A DNA stretch of 61,284 bases from contig CAMKSQ010000009.1 in NCBI GenBank assembly GCA_946415475.1, positions 1 to 61,284 on the forward strand, written 5' to 3'. How positions within the stretch are numbered: position 1 is the stretch's first letter; each line of letters opens with the position of its first letter. Below are positions 17,818 to 26,529 of the stretch, piece by piece. The position numbers and the translations under genes were made by a program. Below the pieces are notes generated by a model. That model searched no databases. It saw only the letters and a list, made by a program, of their open reading frames with translations, and was not told where the DNA came from. The stretch comes from an uncultured Bacteroidales bacterium (GTDB lineage: Bacteria > Bacteroidota > Bacteroidia > Bacteroidales > UBA932).

Positions 17818-18291
17818 ATGTCAAAATTTGGAAGTTCCAGCAATAAAAAGGAAGTCCCGGAGGCATCATCGAACTCCCTGTCCGATATCGTGTTCATGCT
17901 CCTGTTCTTCTTTATGGTGACCACGCAGATGCGTGAAACAGAGCAAAAGGTGAAGGTAACCATGCCTGTCGCCTCCGAAGTCGCCAAATTGGAGAGAAAA
18001 GACCTGAGCGCCAATATCCTCATCGGTTCCCCTACCCTGCAGTATCAGGCTATGTACGGTACTGATGCCCGTATCCAGCTCAACGACTCTTTCAAGACAG
18101 TTGCAGATATCCGCGACTTTATCGCCGCAGAGCGTGACGCCATGTCCGAGGCAGAGCGGTCCCTGATGACCGTGAACCTCAAGGTGGACCAGGACGTCCG
18201 CATGGGTATCGTCTCCGATGTAAAACAGGAGCTGCGTCGCTGCTCCGCCCTTAAGATTATGTACTCTGCCCGCAAGCCGGCTAAGGACTAA
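17818..18291 (+). CDS. exbD: ExbD/TolR-type protein (second copy)
   Basis: This 157-residue ExbD paralogue has the helix SLSDIVFMLLFFFMVTTQM with the conserved Asp, followed by a shorter periplasmic domain. Two unlike ExbD copies after one ExbB is the common Bacteroidota layout and suggests a heteromeric ExbD dimer in the ExbB channel (inference). A Rho-independent terminator at 18313-18343 ends the operon. Confidence 0.88.
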   Translation: MSKFGSSSNKKEVPEASSNSLSDIVFMLLFFFMVTTQMRETEQKVKVTMPVASEVAKLERKDLSANILIGSPTLQYQAMYGTDARIQLNDSFKTVADIRDFIAAERDAMSEAERSLMTVNLKVDQDVRMGIVSDVKQELRRCSALKIMYSARKPAKD

Positions 18292-18312
18292 GGGATTTAC
18301 ATCGTACTTTGT

Positions 18313-18343
18313 TAAAAAGCAGCTCTTCGGGGCTGCTTTTTTT
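18313..18343 (+). terminator. Rho-independent terminator of the ExbB/D operon
   Basis: The stem AAAAGCAGC / GCTGCTTTT (about 18315-18323 with 18332-18340) has an eight-base TC-rich loop and continues into a T run. Confidence 0.85.
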
Positions 18344-18358
18344 GTGTCCTCTTTCGGC

Positions 18359-18392
18359 TACTTTAGCGCACCAATTTTTTAACGCTAAAGTA
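18359..18392 (+). promoter_or_regulatory. Inverted repeat over a -7-like box upstream of the orphan HTH gene
   Basis: Perfect 10-base arms TACTTTAGCG (18359-18368) and CGCTAAAGTA (18383-18392) are separated by 14 bases. The left arm contains TACTTTAG, one mismatch from the -7 consensus, and the right arm ends two bases before ATG 18395. It could be an operator, or a 5' hairpin if transcription starts upstream. Confidence 0.5.
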
Positions 18393-18394
18393 TC

Positions 18395-18916
18395 ATGAAA
18401 ACAGATCTAAAAATGGGACGCAGCACCCGCAGAAAGCTGCAAAGCGTATTCATGCATCATGAGTTGGTTACCCTGGCCGTATTTGCCAATCAATGGATGG
18501 AAGCGGAGGAAATGCACTACACCGATGCGTATCGACGCGAAAGATGCATGGAAGTACTCCAAAAGTTTCTGGGAAGCAAGGCAGGTCCGGGACTGCTTCA
18601 GGAAAAGATGGAACATCACATGCACGGCATTCTCTCCCGGCTGCGGGAGGACTTTCCCACCATCTCCTGGAAATCCATCCTGGTATTCTCTTATTCCGCT
18701 GCAGGTTTCACCAATGATTTTATCGCCAGGCTGCTGAACCTGCGCTGTCCGGCAGATGCCAGCCGCCTCAAAACCCGCCTGAGAGACCGCATCCAAGAAT
18801 CTGACTCCCCTTATAAAAAAGAATACCTGGCACTCCTGCCCCGTAAGGGTTGCCGAGTGGGAGAAGAATTGCAATACCTGCAAGATCGGAGGTATCGGCA
18901 ATTATGGAAACTGTGA
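18395..18916 (+). CDS. Orphan LuxR-like HTH output protein (no sensor domain)
   Basis: The 173-residue protein lacks signal peptide and membrane helices. Residues about 95-135 (SILVFSYSAAGFTNDFIARLLNL, then RLKTRLRDRI; pieces shown) resemble the helix-turn-helix output region of large Bacteroidota TPR-sensor regulators, where a 'CYLAAGFS...' helix precedes a recognition helix ending in RLK-(T/S)-(R/K). Here only the output half exists. DNA binding is therefore inferred, moderately. It lies behind a perfect inverted repeat and ends four bases from the convergent LacI-type gene. Confidence 0.5.
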   Translation: MKTDLKMGRSTRRKLQSVFMHHELVTLAVFANQWMEAEEMHYTDAYRRERCMEVLQKFLGSKAGPGLLQEKMEHHMHGILSRLREDFPTISWKSILVFSYSAAGFTNDFIARLLNLRCPADASRLKTRLRDRIQESDSPYKKEYLALLPRKGCRVGEELQYLQDRRYRQLWKL

Positions 18917-18920
18917 AAAA

Positions 18921-19931
18921 CTAACAGCTGTCCCGTACCACAAGGGTAGGTGGAATCAGTAACTGGCGGGGAGCCGGCTCCGGAAGAGACCGCCTGCGGG
19001 CATCCATAATGGCAAAAAGGGTTTCCACCGCCTGACTGCCCGCCTCCCGCAAAGGCTGCTCCACGCGGGTAACAGCCGGATCCAGGAAATCCAGGAACCC
19101 GTTATTATCGAAAGAAATGACGCCCACATCCCGGAGGGGTCGCAACTGAAGCTGGCGCAAAGCCTGGATGGTTCCCAGAAGGATGGTGGAGCTGAATGCA
19201 AAGATGGCATCGTAGGGGGGCTGAGAGGCGCTAAAAGCCTTCTGAGTCTCCCTGAAGCCATTATCCACCGAGAAAGCGTCCCCCACCACGCTGCCGCTGG
19301 CGCCGGCCTTTTCCACGGCCGACAAAAAACCACGCGCGCGCTCCTGATTAGGCATGGAGGCCGGCACGCCCTGAATAGCGAGGATACGCCGGTAGCCTTT
19401 TTGCAGCAGATACTCCGTAGCCATGTAAGCTCCGGCGTAGTTGTCCGTGCACACATAGGAGAGTTTTGTCTCCCGGAAATAACGGTCCAGCAGCACCAAG
19501 GGAATCTTTCGGCCGATTTCCTCATGCAGGGCCGGAGAAGAAGATACCGGGATGCAGATGATGCCATCGACACTGCGACTCTGGAACATGCGCAACGCTT
19601 CCCTCTCCTCCTGCTCGGACTCACCGGAGTCGGCCAGGAGCGTATGGTATCCGCGCGCGCCAAGCACTTCTATGACGATGGCAGACAAGGTTGCAAAGAA
19701 TGGGTTCTCGATGCCCGGAACCAGCAGGCCGATGGTCTGGGATTTTTGGGTACGGAGCGACTGCGCCACCAGGTTGGGCCGATAGTTACAGCGGTCGGCC
19801 TCCTGTGTAATGCGGTCGATGGCGGCCTGGCTGATGCGGTACTTATGTGCCTTTCCGGAGAGCACACGGGAAACCGTGGTAGCAGAATACCCGGTTTTCT
19901 CCGAAATGGTGAATATATTGTTCTTCTCCAT
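18921..19931 (-). CDS. LacI-family transcriptional regulator
   Basis: The N-terminal HTH (TISEKTGYSATTVSRVLSGK) is followed by the hinge and a periplasmic-binding-protein-like effector domain (QTIGLLVPGIENPFFA, DGIICIPVSS, GVISFDNNGFLDFLDPAVT, then VRQP-like contacts), 336 residues, standard for LacI/GalR. It is divergent from the ribokinase gene, and a palindrome of LacI type (GCGCAA-TCGT-TTGCGC) sits at 20025-20040. It is therefore the likely local repressor of the scavenging locus, with a sugar or sugar phosphate such as ribose as plausible effector (inference). Its own promoter box TATATTTG is at 19952-19945. Confidence 0.92.
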   Translation of the reverse strand: MEKNNIFTISEKTGYSATTVSRVLSGKAHKYRISQAAIDRITQEADRCNYRPNLVAQSLRTQKSQTIGLLVPGIENPFFATLSAIVIEVLGARGYHTLLADSGESEQEEREALRMFQSRSVDGIICIPVSSSPALHEEIGRKIPLVLLDRYFRETKLSYVCTDNYAGAYMATEYLLQKGYRRILAIQGVPASMPNQERARGFLSAVEKAGASGSVVGDAFSVDNGFRETQKAFSASQPPYDAIFAFSSTILLGTIQALRQLQLRPLRDVGVISFDNNGFLDFLDPAVTRVEQPLREAGSQAVETLFAIMDARRRSLPEPAPRQLLIPPTLVVRDSC

Positions 19932-19944
19932 AAAAAATCCGGCA

Positions 19945-19952
19945 CAAATATA
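19945..19952 (-). promoter_or_regulatory. -7 promoter box (TATATTTG) for the LacI-type gene
   Basis: Perfect match on the minus strand; 13 bases separate it from the start codon at 19931. Confidence 0.6.
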
Positions 19953-20004
19953 GAGAATTGTTCAATTTATTTCAAATAAAAGTCGAATATTCAAAATTTT
20001 TTTC

Positions 20005-20012
20005 TAACTTTG
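20005..20012 (+). promoter_or_regulatory. -7 promoter box (TAACTTTG) of the ribose-scavenging operon
   Basis: Perfect TAnnTTTG upstream of the ribokinase gene. The predicted start of transcription (about 20018) lies just before the LacI-type palindrome. Confidence 0.65.
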
Positions 20013-20024
20013 CTCCTAGGAATA

Positions 20025-20040
20025 GCGCAATCGTTTGCGC
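20025..20040 (+). promoter_or_regulatory. LacI-type operator palindrome
   Basis: Perfect 6-base arms GCGCAA and TTGCGC flank TCGT. The central CG and overall form match LacI/GalR-family operators. It lies just downstream of the predicted transcription start, where a bound repressor would block polymerase. Confidence 0.65.
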
Positions 20041-20076
20041 AAACCATTCAAAACCGCTATTAATAACACTTGGCCT

Positions 20077-20982
20077 ATGAATAACAAGCGAATTCTGGTC
20101 ATTGGCAGCAGTAACACGGATATGACTGCCAAAACACAGGAACTTCCCCGCCCGGGAGAAACCGTTCTGGGCGGCGTCTTCACCATGGGAGCCGGCGGCA
20201 AGGGTGCCAACCAGGCCGTGGCGGCACAACGTCTGGGCGGCAATGTCCAGTTTATCTGCAAAGTGGGACAGGACATGTTCGGAGACAACGCCATCGAGCA
20301 TTATAAAAAGGAAGGGCTCGACACCAGCGGCATCCTCCGCTCCCTCCTCCCCTCCGGCGTAGCGCTTATCTATGTAGACAGCCACGCCGAGAACTGTATC
20401 GTGGTAGCCTCCGGCGCCAATGGGGACTTTACGGAGGCCGATATCGAAGCTTCCAAGCAGGCTATCCTCAATTGCGATATTCTCCTGCTTCAGCTGGAAA
20501 GCCCCATCCCTACCGTCCTCAAGGCCGCCAAGATGGCCCACGAAGCCGGCGCCACCGTGGTGCTGAATCCGGCACCCGCCTGCGCGCTTCCGGAAGAGAT
20601 CTTCCGCTATATCGACCTCTTTATTCCCAACGAGACCGAGCTGTCCACCTTCAGCGGGCTTCCCGTAACCGATAAGGAAACGGCCGAAGTTGCCGCCAAA
20701 GCCATGCAGCAGAAAGGCGTGGGCAAACTCATCGTCACCATGGGCAGCAAGGGCGCGCTCATCTGCGACGGCGGCCCTGCCACTTTCGTTCCCGCCCACG
20801 AGGTGAAGGCCGTGGACACCACCGCTGCCGGAGACACTTTCTGCGGCGCCCTGTGCGTAGCTGTCAGCGAAGGCAAGAGCCTTAAGGAAGCCGTCGAGTT
20901 CGCCTGTGCGGCATCGGCCCTCACCGTCCAGAAGATGGGCGCACAGAATTCCATCCCGTTCAGAAAAGATATTAATATTTAA
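20077..20982 (+). CDS. rbsK: Ribokinase
   Basis: Ribokinase phosphorylates D-ribose to ribose 5-phosphate with ATP. The 301-residue PfkB-fold protein begins with VIGSSNTDMTAK and has the sugar-binding GAGGKGANQAVAAQRLGG. It has the ATP/anion-hole and catalytic motif DTTAAGDTFCGAL with the base Asp at about residue 253. FIPNETEL is also typical of ribokinase. ATG 20077 gives the normal N-terminus. It is the first gene behind the operator-controlled promoter, 11 bases before the sugar permease. Confidence 0.9.
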   Translation: MNNKRILVIGSSNTDMTAKTQELPRPGETVLGGVFTMGAGGKGANQAVAAQRLGGNVQFICKVGQDMFGDNAIEHYKKEGLDTSGILRSLLPSGVALIYVDSHAENCIVVASGANGDFTEADIEASKQAILNCDILLLQLESPIPTVLKAAKMAHEAGATVVLNPAPACALPEEIFRYIDLFIPNETELSTFSGLPVTDKETAEVAAKAMQQKGVGKLIVTMGSKGALICDGGPATFVPAHEVKAVDTTAAGDTFCGALCVAVSEGKSLKEAVEFACAASALTVQKMGAQNSIPFRKDINI

Positions 20983-20993
20983 AGGATAAGACT

Positions 20994-22007
20994 ATGTTCA
21001 TTGTAGGAAGTTACACTCTGGCAGTTGTATTCTGCTTCGTTACCATGCTTTGTTGGGGCTCCTGGGGCAACACCCAGAAACTGGCCGCCAAAAGTTGGCG
21101 TTATGAACTCTTCTACTGGGATTACGTCATCGGCATGGTGCTCTTCTCTCTCCTGCTGGCCTTTACCGCCGGCAGCATCGGCACTGAAGGACGTCCTTTC
21201 CTGCAGGATATCGCCCAGGCCGACTGGGCCAGCATCGGCTGGGTCCTGCTGGGCGCTGTCGTCTTCAACGTATCCAACATCCTGTTAAGCGCTTCTACTT
21301 CTATCGCGGGCCTGGCCGTGGCCTTCCCGCTGGGCGTAGGTATCGCGCTGGTAATGGGTGTGTTGAACAACCTGCTCCTGCATCCCGTAGAGGGACAGAA
21401 TACCAAGCTGCTCTGGCTGGGCGTAGCGCTGGTGGTGGCGGCCGTCATCTGCAACGGCGTAGCCTCCGGCAAAGTGTCCAACGAGCAGCGTGACCCCAAG
21501 CAGAACCGCAAGGGTATCATCCTGGCCGTTCTCGCCGGTCTTATCATGTCCTTCTTCAGCGCTCTGGTATATAATGGTGTGGACCTCGCCGACTTCCGCC
21601 ACCCGGCCGCCGGCAAGCTCACTCCCTACACCGCCATGGTCATTTTCGCCCTGGGCGTGTTCCTGAGCAACTTCATCGTGAACACCATCGTGATGAAGAA
21701 ACCCTTCGTGGGAGAGCCTGTCACTTACAAGCAGTACTTCGCCGGCAACTTCAAAACCCATCTGGTGGGTATGCTGGGCGGTGCCATCTGGGCACTGGGT
21801 ACTTCCCTCAACTACATCAGCGCCGGTGAGGCCGGTGCCGCCGTCTCCTACGCCCTGGGTCAGGGCGCTCCCATGATCGCCGCCATCTGGGGCGTGTTCA
21901 TCTGGAAGGAATTCAAAGGCGCTCCCAAGCAGGTGTACGGCCTGCTGGCCCTCATGTTCGGCCTGTTCATCGCCGGTCTGGGCTGCGTAGTGATCGCCGG
22001 CATGTAA
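20994..22007 (+). CDS. RhaT/GRP-type sugar permease (probable ribose transporter)
   Basis: The 337-residue protein has about ten membrane helices. It begins with VVFCFVTMLCWGSWGNTQKL, and GWVLLGAVVFNVSNILLSA and the late helices (AIWGVFIWKEFKGAP) match the glucose/ribose porter and L-rhamnose symporter branch of the drug/metabolite superfamily (long motifs shown in part). Such permeases bring free monosaccharide across the inner membrane. Its place directly behind ribokinase makes ribose the best guess. It ends 22 bases before the SusC gene. Confidence 0.8.
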   Translation: MFIVGSYTLAVVFCFVTMLCWGSWGNTQKLAAKSWRYELFYWDYVIGMVLFSLLLAFTAGSIGTEGRPFLQDIAQADWASIGWVLLGAVVFNVSNILLSASTSIAGLAVAFPLGVGIALVMGVLNNLLLHPVEGQNTKLLWLGVALVVAAVICNGVASGKVSNEQRDPKQNRKGIILAVLAGLIMSFFSALVYNGVDLADFRHPAAGKLTPYTAMVIFALGVFLSNFIVNTIVMKKPFVGEPVTYKQYFAGNFKTHLVGMLGGAIWALGTSLNYISAGEAGAAVSYALGQGAPMIAAIWGVFIWKEFKGAPKQVYGLLALMFGLFIAGLGCVVIAGM

Positions 22008-22029
22008 TATAATTTAAGGTAAGCGCGCT

Positions 22030-24936
22030 ATGAATGCTTTGAAAAGATTTACGCTGGTTGCTGCACTCCTCCTGATAGGGTTGGGCGCCAATGCACAAAA
22101 CAAAACAATATCCGGAACAGTTCAGGATGACCGGTCAGAACCGCTTCCCGGTGCCACATTGGTTGTAGCTGGAAGCAATGCCTACGCCATTACAGATTCT
22201 AACGGCAAGTTCTCCCTCAGTGCCTCTCAAGGCCAGGAGATCACCGTCTCCTATTTAGGATTTGACGATTATGTCTTTACCGTTACAGGCACTTCCCAAT
22301 ACAACATTAACATGCGCCCGTCAGAGGCCACCATGCTCAATGAGTCTGTCGCCATCGGTTACGGCACAACTACCAAAAAGGAAGTGACCGGTTCGGTGAC
22401 CAGCCTCCGCAGCGAAGATTTCGACAGGGGCGCTTATAACAGCCCCGCTGGCATGCTGCAGGGAAAAGTAGCCGGTCTGCAAATCACGAATCCCAATGGC
22501 GGTGATCCCAACGGATCCTTCGAGATACTGCTCCGCGGTACCAACACATTGAGCGCCGGTCAGGGACCGCTGATTATCATCGACGGTGTAGTGGATGCCG
22601 ACTTAAGCACCATCAACTTCCAGGAAGTGGAAACCATCGACGTGCTCAAGGATGGTTCCGCAGCTGCTATTTATGGTACTCGCGGCACCAATGGTGTGAT
22701 TATCATCACCACCAAAAGGGCCCAATCCGGCCGCACCAGTGTGGAATATGACGGACAAGTATCTGTCCAGACGGTCCTGTCACGGGCCAAACCCATGAAT
22801 GCCAAACAGTTCAGAGAAGCCGTAACGGCCTATGTCAATGGGGGTGAAGCGTATCTTTACGGCGGCGAGACAGACTGGTTCGAACAAATCACCCGCACGC
22901 CCATCAGCCACAAGCACAGTCTGGCCATCTCCGGAGGATCGGAAAAGTTCAGTCACCGTACTGTCTTGAACATAGAACAAAACCAGGGTATCCTGAAGAA
23001 AAACGATGTCAGCAAGTATCTCGTCAAAACGAATATCCACCAGGAAGCCCTGGAAGGCTGGCTCGTATTTGACTACAACCTGAGCTATACCAAGCGTAAA
23101 TATAACGGAACCCGCTCCGGTATCTTCCGTCAGGCTTTCTTCCATAATCCCACCGAATACGTCTACGATCCAAGCGATACGGAGAATGGCGGATACTTTA
23201 CGGTAACGGCCATGGACTACTACAATCCAGTAGCGATGCTCAACGAGCGGAATGGAGAAACGGACGTCGACGTGATTGGAGCCAACGGACGCGCTACCCT
23301 GAACATCAAACCCGTCAAGGGTCTCAAGTGGGACAATTTCATAAGCTATGGAATTACCCGGCGCGAAAGCCGTGATTATAAGACCCGGTATTACCCGGGC
23401 GAAACTGGAATGATGGGGTCGGCCGAAATTGAGAATTCGATATCTACCGATCTCCAGTATGAGACAACGCTCAATTATAACAATAGTTTTGGCAATCACA
23501 ACCTCCAGGCCATTTTGGGTTACACCTATCAGACGCGTGGCTACCGGGGTTCCTACATGTACAACTATAGTTATGACACAGACTTCTTCGGGACAGATAA
23601 TATCGGTTCCGGCTACGCGTTGCAGGACGGAATGGCACAGATGAGTTCATCCCGTTCTTCCAGCAAATACGTCGCTTTCTTTGGTCGTGTAATGTATAAT
23701 TATGCCGACAAATATCTGGCCTCTGTTTCTTTGAGAAGGGACGGATCTTCGCGATTCGGCGCCCAAAACAAATGGGGTTGGTTCCCGGCCGTGAGCCTGG
23801 GTTGGCGCATTACGCAGGAAAACTTCATGAAAGAGGTTACATGGCTGAACGAACTGAAGCTCCGTGCAGGTTACGGTGTCACCGGCAACCAGGACTTCGA
23901 TAACTACCGTTCCCTTTTCCTGATGTCCACCAATGGACACTATTACTCCAACGGCAGGTGGTACAACACCTACGTTCCGGCCAGCAATGCCAACCCGAAC
24001 CTGGGATGGGAAAAGAAGTCAGAATTCAATGTGGGCGTGGACATCAGCGTCCTCGATGGCCGTTTAGGCGGAACCATCGACTATTATTACCGCCTTACGA
24101 CTGATCTGCTCTACGACTATGCGGTTCCTGTTCCTCCCTATGACTATAAGTCCTTCTTTACCAATGTAGGCTCTATCAGTAACAGCGGTATCGAAGTTAC
24201 CATCAACGCCATCCCGGTGAAAACCAGGAACTGGGAGTGGAACACCACATTCATTTTCTCCCGTAACTCCAATAAGCTCATCAAATTCACCAACGAAGAG
24301 TTTCAGGGACAGGAATACAGAATTGGCTGGGTAAACACTCCGCTGGGTGTTTACAGCCAGCGTCTGATGGAAGGCGAGAGCCTGGGCAGTTTCTACGGTC
24401 CTATATATCAGGGCGTGGATGAAAAGACCGGCAATGCCATCGTTTCCACTGACGATGAAAACGAATGGGTGCGGCTGGGCAGTGCCTATCCGGATTTCAG
24501 CCTCGGATGGAGCAACAGCCTGCGCTGGGGCAACCTGAGCTTAAGTGCTACGTTCCGGGCCTCCATCGGCGGAAAGGTGCTCAACCAGATGCGTGGTGTT
24601 TATGAGAACATTACCAACATGGGTCTGCAAAACATTCAGGAATCCTGGCTGTATGACCAAAGTTATACCGGTGGCGTTGTGTATTCTTCCAAATATCTGG
24701 AAGATGCCACCTATTTGAAACTGGATAACGTCTCCCTCACCTACAACATCCCTCTCAATACCAACTTCATCAAGGGACTCCGCGTATATGCCACGGCACA
24801 GAACGTCTTTATTCTTACCGGATACACGGGTGTCGACCCTGAAGTTTCCCTGACCGGCCTGGCTCCCGGCATCGCTCCGCTAAGCTATTACCCTCGTACC
24901 CGTACCTTCACCCTGGGAGCCTCGATAACCTTCTAA
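22030..24936 (+). CDS. SusC-family TonB-linked outer-membrane transporter
   Basis: Export signal (ending GANAQ) is followed by a carboxypeptidase-regulatory-like domain (ISGTVQDDRSEPLPGATLVV). A plug domain follows with the SusC signature GLQITNP and IDVLKDGSAAAIYGTRG. A beta barrel ends in LGASITF. At 968 residues it is a typical SusC. It imports the ligand delivered by its SusD partner, powered by TonB-ExbBD. The next gene is SusD, 12 bases away. Substrate is inferred from neighbours as ribosyl-containing molecules. Confidence 0.95.
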   Translation: MNALKRFTLVAALLLIGLGANAQNKTISGTVQDDRSEPLPGATLVVAGSNAYAITDSNGKFSLSASQGQEITVSYLGFDDYVFTVTGTSQYNINMRPSEATMLNESVAIGYGTTTKKEVTGSVTSLRSEDFDRGAYNSPAGMLQGKVAGLQITNPNGGDPNGSFEILLRGTNTLSAGQGPLIIIDGVVDADLSTINFQEVETIDVLKDGSAAAIYGTRGTNGVIIITTKRAQSGRTSVEYDGQVSVQTVLSRAKPMNAKQFREAVTAYVNGGEAYLYGGETDWFEQITRTPISHKHSLAISGGSEKFSHRTVLNIEQNQGILKKNDVSKYLVKTNIHQEALEGWLVFDYNLSYTKRKYNGTRSGIFRQAFFHNPTEYVYDPSDTENGGYFTVTAMDYYNPVAMLNERNGETDVDVIGANGRATLNIKPVKGLKWDNFISYGITRRESRDYKTRYYPGETGMMGSAEIENSISTDLQYETTLNYNNSFGNHNLQAILGYTYQTRGYRGSYMYNYSYDTDFFGTDNIGSGYALQDGMAQMSSSRSSSKYVAFFGRVMYNYADKYLASVSLRRDGSSRFGAQNKWGWFPAVSLGWRITQENFMKEVTWLNELKLRAGYGVTGNQDFDNYRSLFLMSTNGHYYSNGRWYNTYVPASNANPNLGWEKKSEFNVGVDISVLDGRLGGTIDYYYRLTTDLLYDYAVPVPPYDYKSFFTNVGSISNSGIEVTINAIPVKTRNWEWNTTFIFSRNSNKLIKFTNEEFQGQEYRIGWVNTPLGVYSQRLMEGESLGSFYGPIYQGVDEKTGNAIVSTDDENEWVRLGSAYPDFSLGWSNSLRWGNLSLSATFRASIGGKVLNQMRGVYENITNMGLQNIQESWLYDQSYTGGVVYSSKYLEDATYLKLDNVSLTYNIPLNTNFIKGLRVYATAQNVFILTGYTGVDPEVSLTGLAPGIAPLSYYPRTRTFTLGASITF

Positions 24937-24948
24937 AATGTGACCGCC

Positions 24949-26529
24949 ATGAAAAAGTATATCTATATGCTTGGAATTGCAGCCTGCATGTCGGCAGCCT
25001 GCACCAACCTGGACGAGACCATCTATTCCCAGTTACCCAAGGAGGAGTTTTTCAAGTCCGAAGCCCAACTGACCACTTACAGCGCACGTCCTTACACCTT
25101 GCTGCAAAACTGGGGAACGGAACAGAGCATGTGGACGCTCATCATGCAGTTGAGCAATGAGGTAGCCGTCCCTAAATCCTACAATGGCAGCTGGTCAGAA
25201 CCCCGCTACCGGGAGATTCAGACCCACAAGATGCAAACCAACAACAAGCTCATCCGCACCGCCTGGGAGTTCTGCTTTAATGTAATCGCCGGATGTAACG
25301 ACGTTATATATGAGGTGGAAAAATCTGGCGAAATGAATGCTGCCAAAGAAAAGATTGTGGCCGAAATGAAGGTCCTTCGCGCCTATTGCTACTTGCTGGC
25401 CATGGACTGCTGGGGAAATATCCCTTATTCTGTGGACAAGAAGCAGGAAGGCTATCCGGATGTCAAGGGCCGGGATTTCTTCTTTGACTTTATCGAGAAA
25501 GAAATCAAAGATAATATGGGCAAGTTGGATGCCGCTCCCAGTGCAAGCAATTATGGTCGGCTTACCCAGGATGCCGCACACTTCCTGCTTGCGAAGCTGT
25601 ACCTGAACGCCAAGGTTTGGGTCGGGAAAGAAATGTGGGCCGAAGCTGCCGCCCAATGCAAAGCCATCATGGACGCAGGTCACTTCCAGCTCACCAAAAC
25701 TTACAAAGAGAATTTCGAAGTACACAATGAAAATTCTACCGAAGCCATTTTTGCCATCCCCTATAGCACCGGCATAACGACATCGGACCGCAACGCCTTC
25801 TATCCCTTCTGTCTTACCCTTAACGCCGACTGTGAGAAAATCTGGAACGTCAGCGGTACTTGGAACGGAGCCTTTATCGGCCAACCTGACTTCATGGCCA
25901 CTTACGATGCTGCCGATACCCGGAAAAAAGACTCATGGCTTTATGGTCAGGTTTACGATTTGAACGGAAACAAGTGGCGTATCTCTATCGGCGTGAACAA
26001 GAAAGGAGAGCCTGTTTACAGGGACTATATTCTGGAAGACATCAATATCGATCCCTCCAAATTCTCCTATGGTCTGTCCCGTACCGATGGTGCCCGCATC
26101 ATCAAGTGGACTTATCAGAACGACGGTAGCCTCACCAGCTATCAGGTGAGCATGGAAAACGATTTTATCCTTTTCCGTTATGCCGATGTTGTCCTCATGT
26201 ACGTAGAAGCTTTGGTGCGCCAAGGTCTGATAGGAACGGCCGCAGGCGTCCAGGAGTTCAAGGACATCCGCACACGTGCAGGTCTGTCTCCGATAACGGC
26301 AGCCAACCTTACCCTGGATAATCTCTTGATTGAACGTCAACATGAGCTGTGCATGGAAGGCTGGAGCCGTCAGGACCTGATCCGCTTCGGCAAATACTTG
26401 GACGCCTGGTGGTGCAAGGAAGCCGGTCCCGAAAGAGAGCTTCTGCTTCCCATCCCCGAAGAAATGAGAGGCGCCAATCCCAAACTTCAACAGAATCCCG
26501 GTTATTCCAGCGCATCAGACGTACAATGA
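24949..26529 (+). CDS. SusD/RagB-family outer-membrane lipoprotein
   Basis: The lipoprotein signal ends at the Cys in SAAC, followed by TNLDETIYSQLPKEEFFKSE, the usual SusD N-terminus. The TPR-rich body has AEMKVLRAYCYLLAMDCWG and, near the end, ELCMEGWSRQDLIRFGKY, both SusD hallmarks. It caps the SusC barrel and binds substrate at the surface. ATG 24949 places the lipobox correctly; a GTG nine bases upstream would add three residues. Its stop overlaps the next start (ATGA). Confidence 0.94.
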   Translation: MKKYIYMLGIAACMSAACTNLDETIYSQLPKEEFFKSEAQLTTYSARPYTLLQNWGTEQSMWTLIMQLSNEVAVPKSYNGSWSEPRYREIQTHKMQTNNKLIRTAWEFCFNVIAGCNDVIYEVEKSGEMNAAKEKIVAEMKVLRAYCYLLAMDCWGNIPYSVDKKQEGYPDVKGRDFFFDFIEKEIKDNMGKLDAAPSASNYGRLTQDAAHFLLAKLYLNAKVWVGKEMWAEAAAQCKAIMDAGHFQLTKTYKENFEVHNENSTEAIFAIPYSTGITTSDRNAFYPFCLTLNADCEKIWNVSGTWNGAFIGQPDFMATYDAADTRKKDSWLYGQVYDLNGNKWRISIGVNKKGEPVYRDYILEDINIDPSKFSYGLSRTDGARIIKWTYQNDGSLTSYQVSMENDFILFRYADVVLMYVEALVRQGLIGTAAGVQEFKDIRTRAGLSPITAANLTLDNLLIERQHELCMEGWSRQDLIRFGKYLDAWWCKEAGPERELLLPIPEEMRGANPKLQQNPGYSSASDVQ

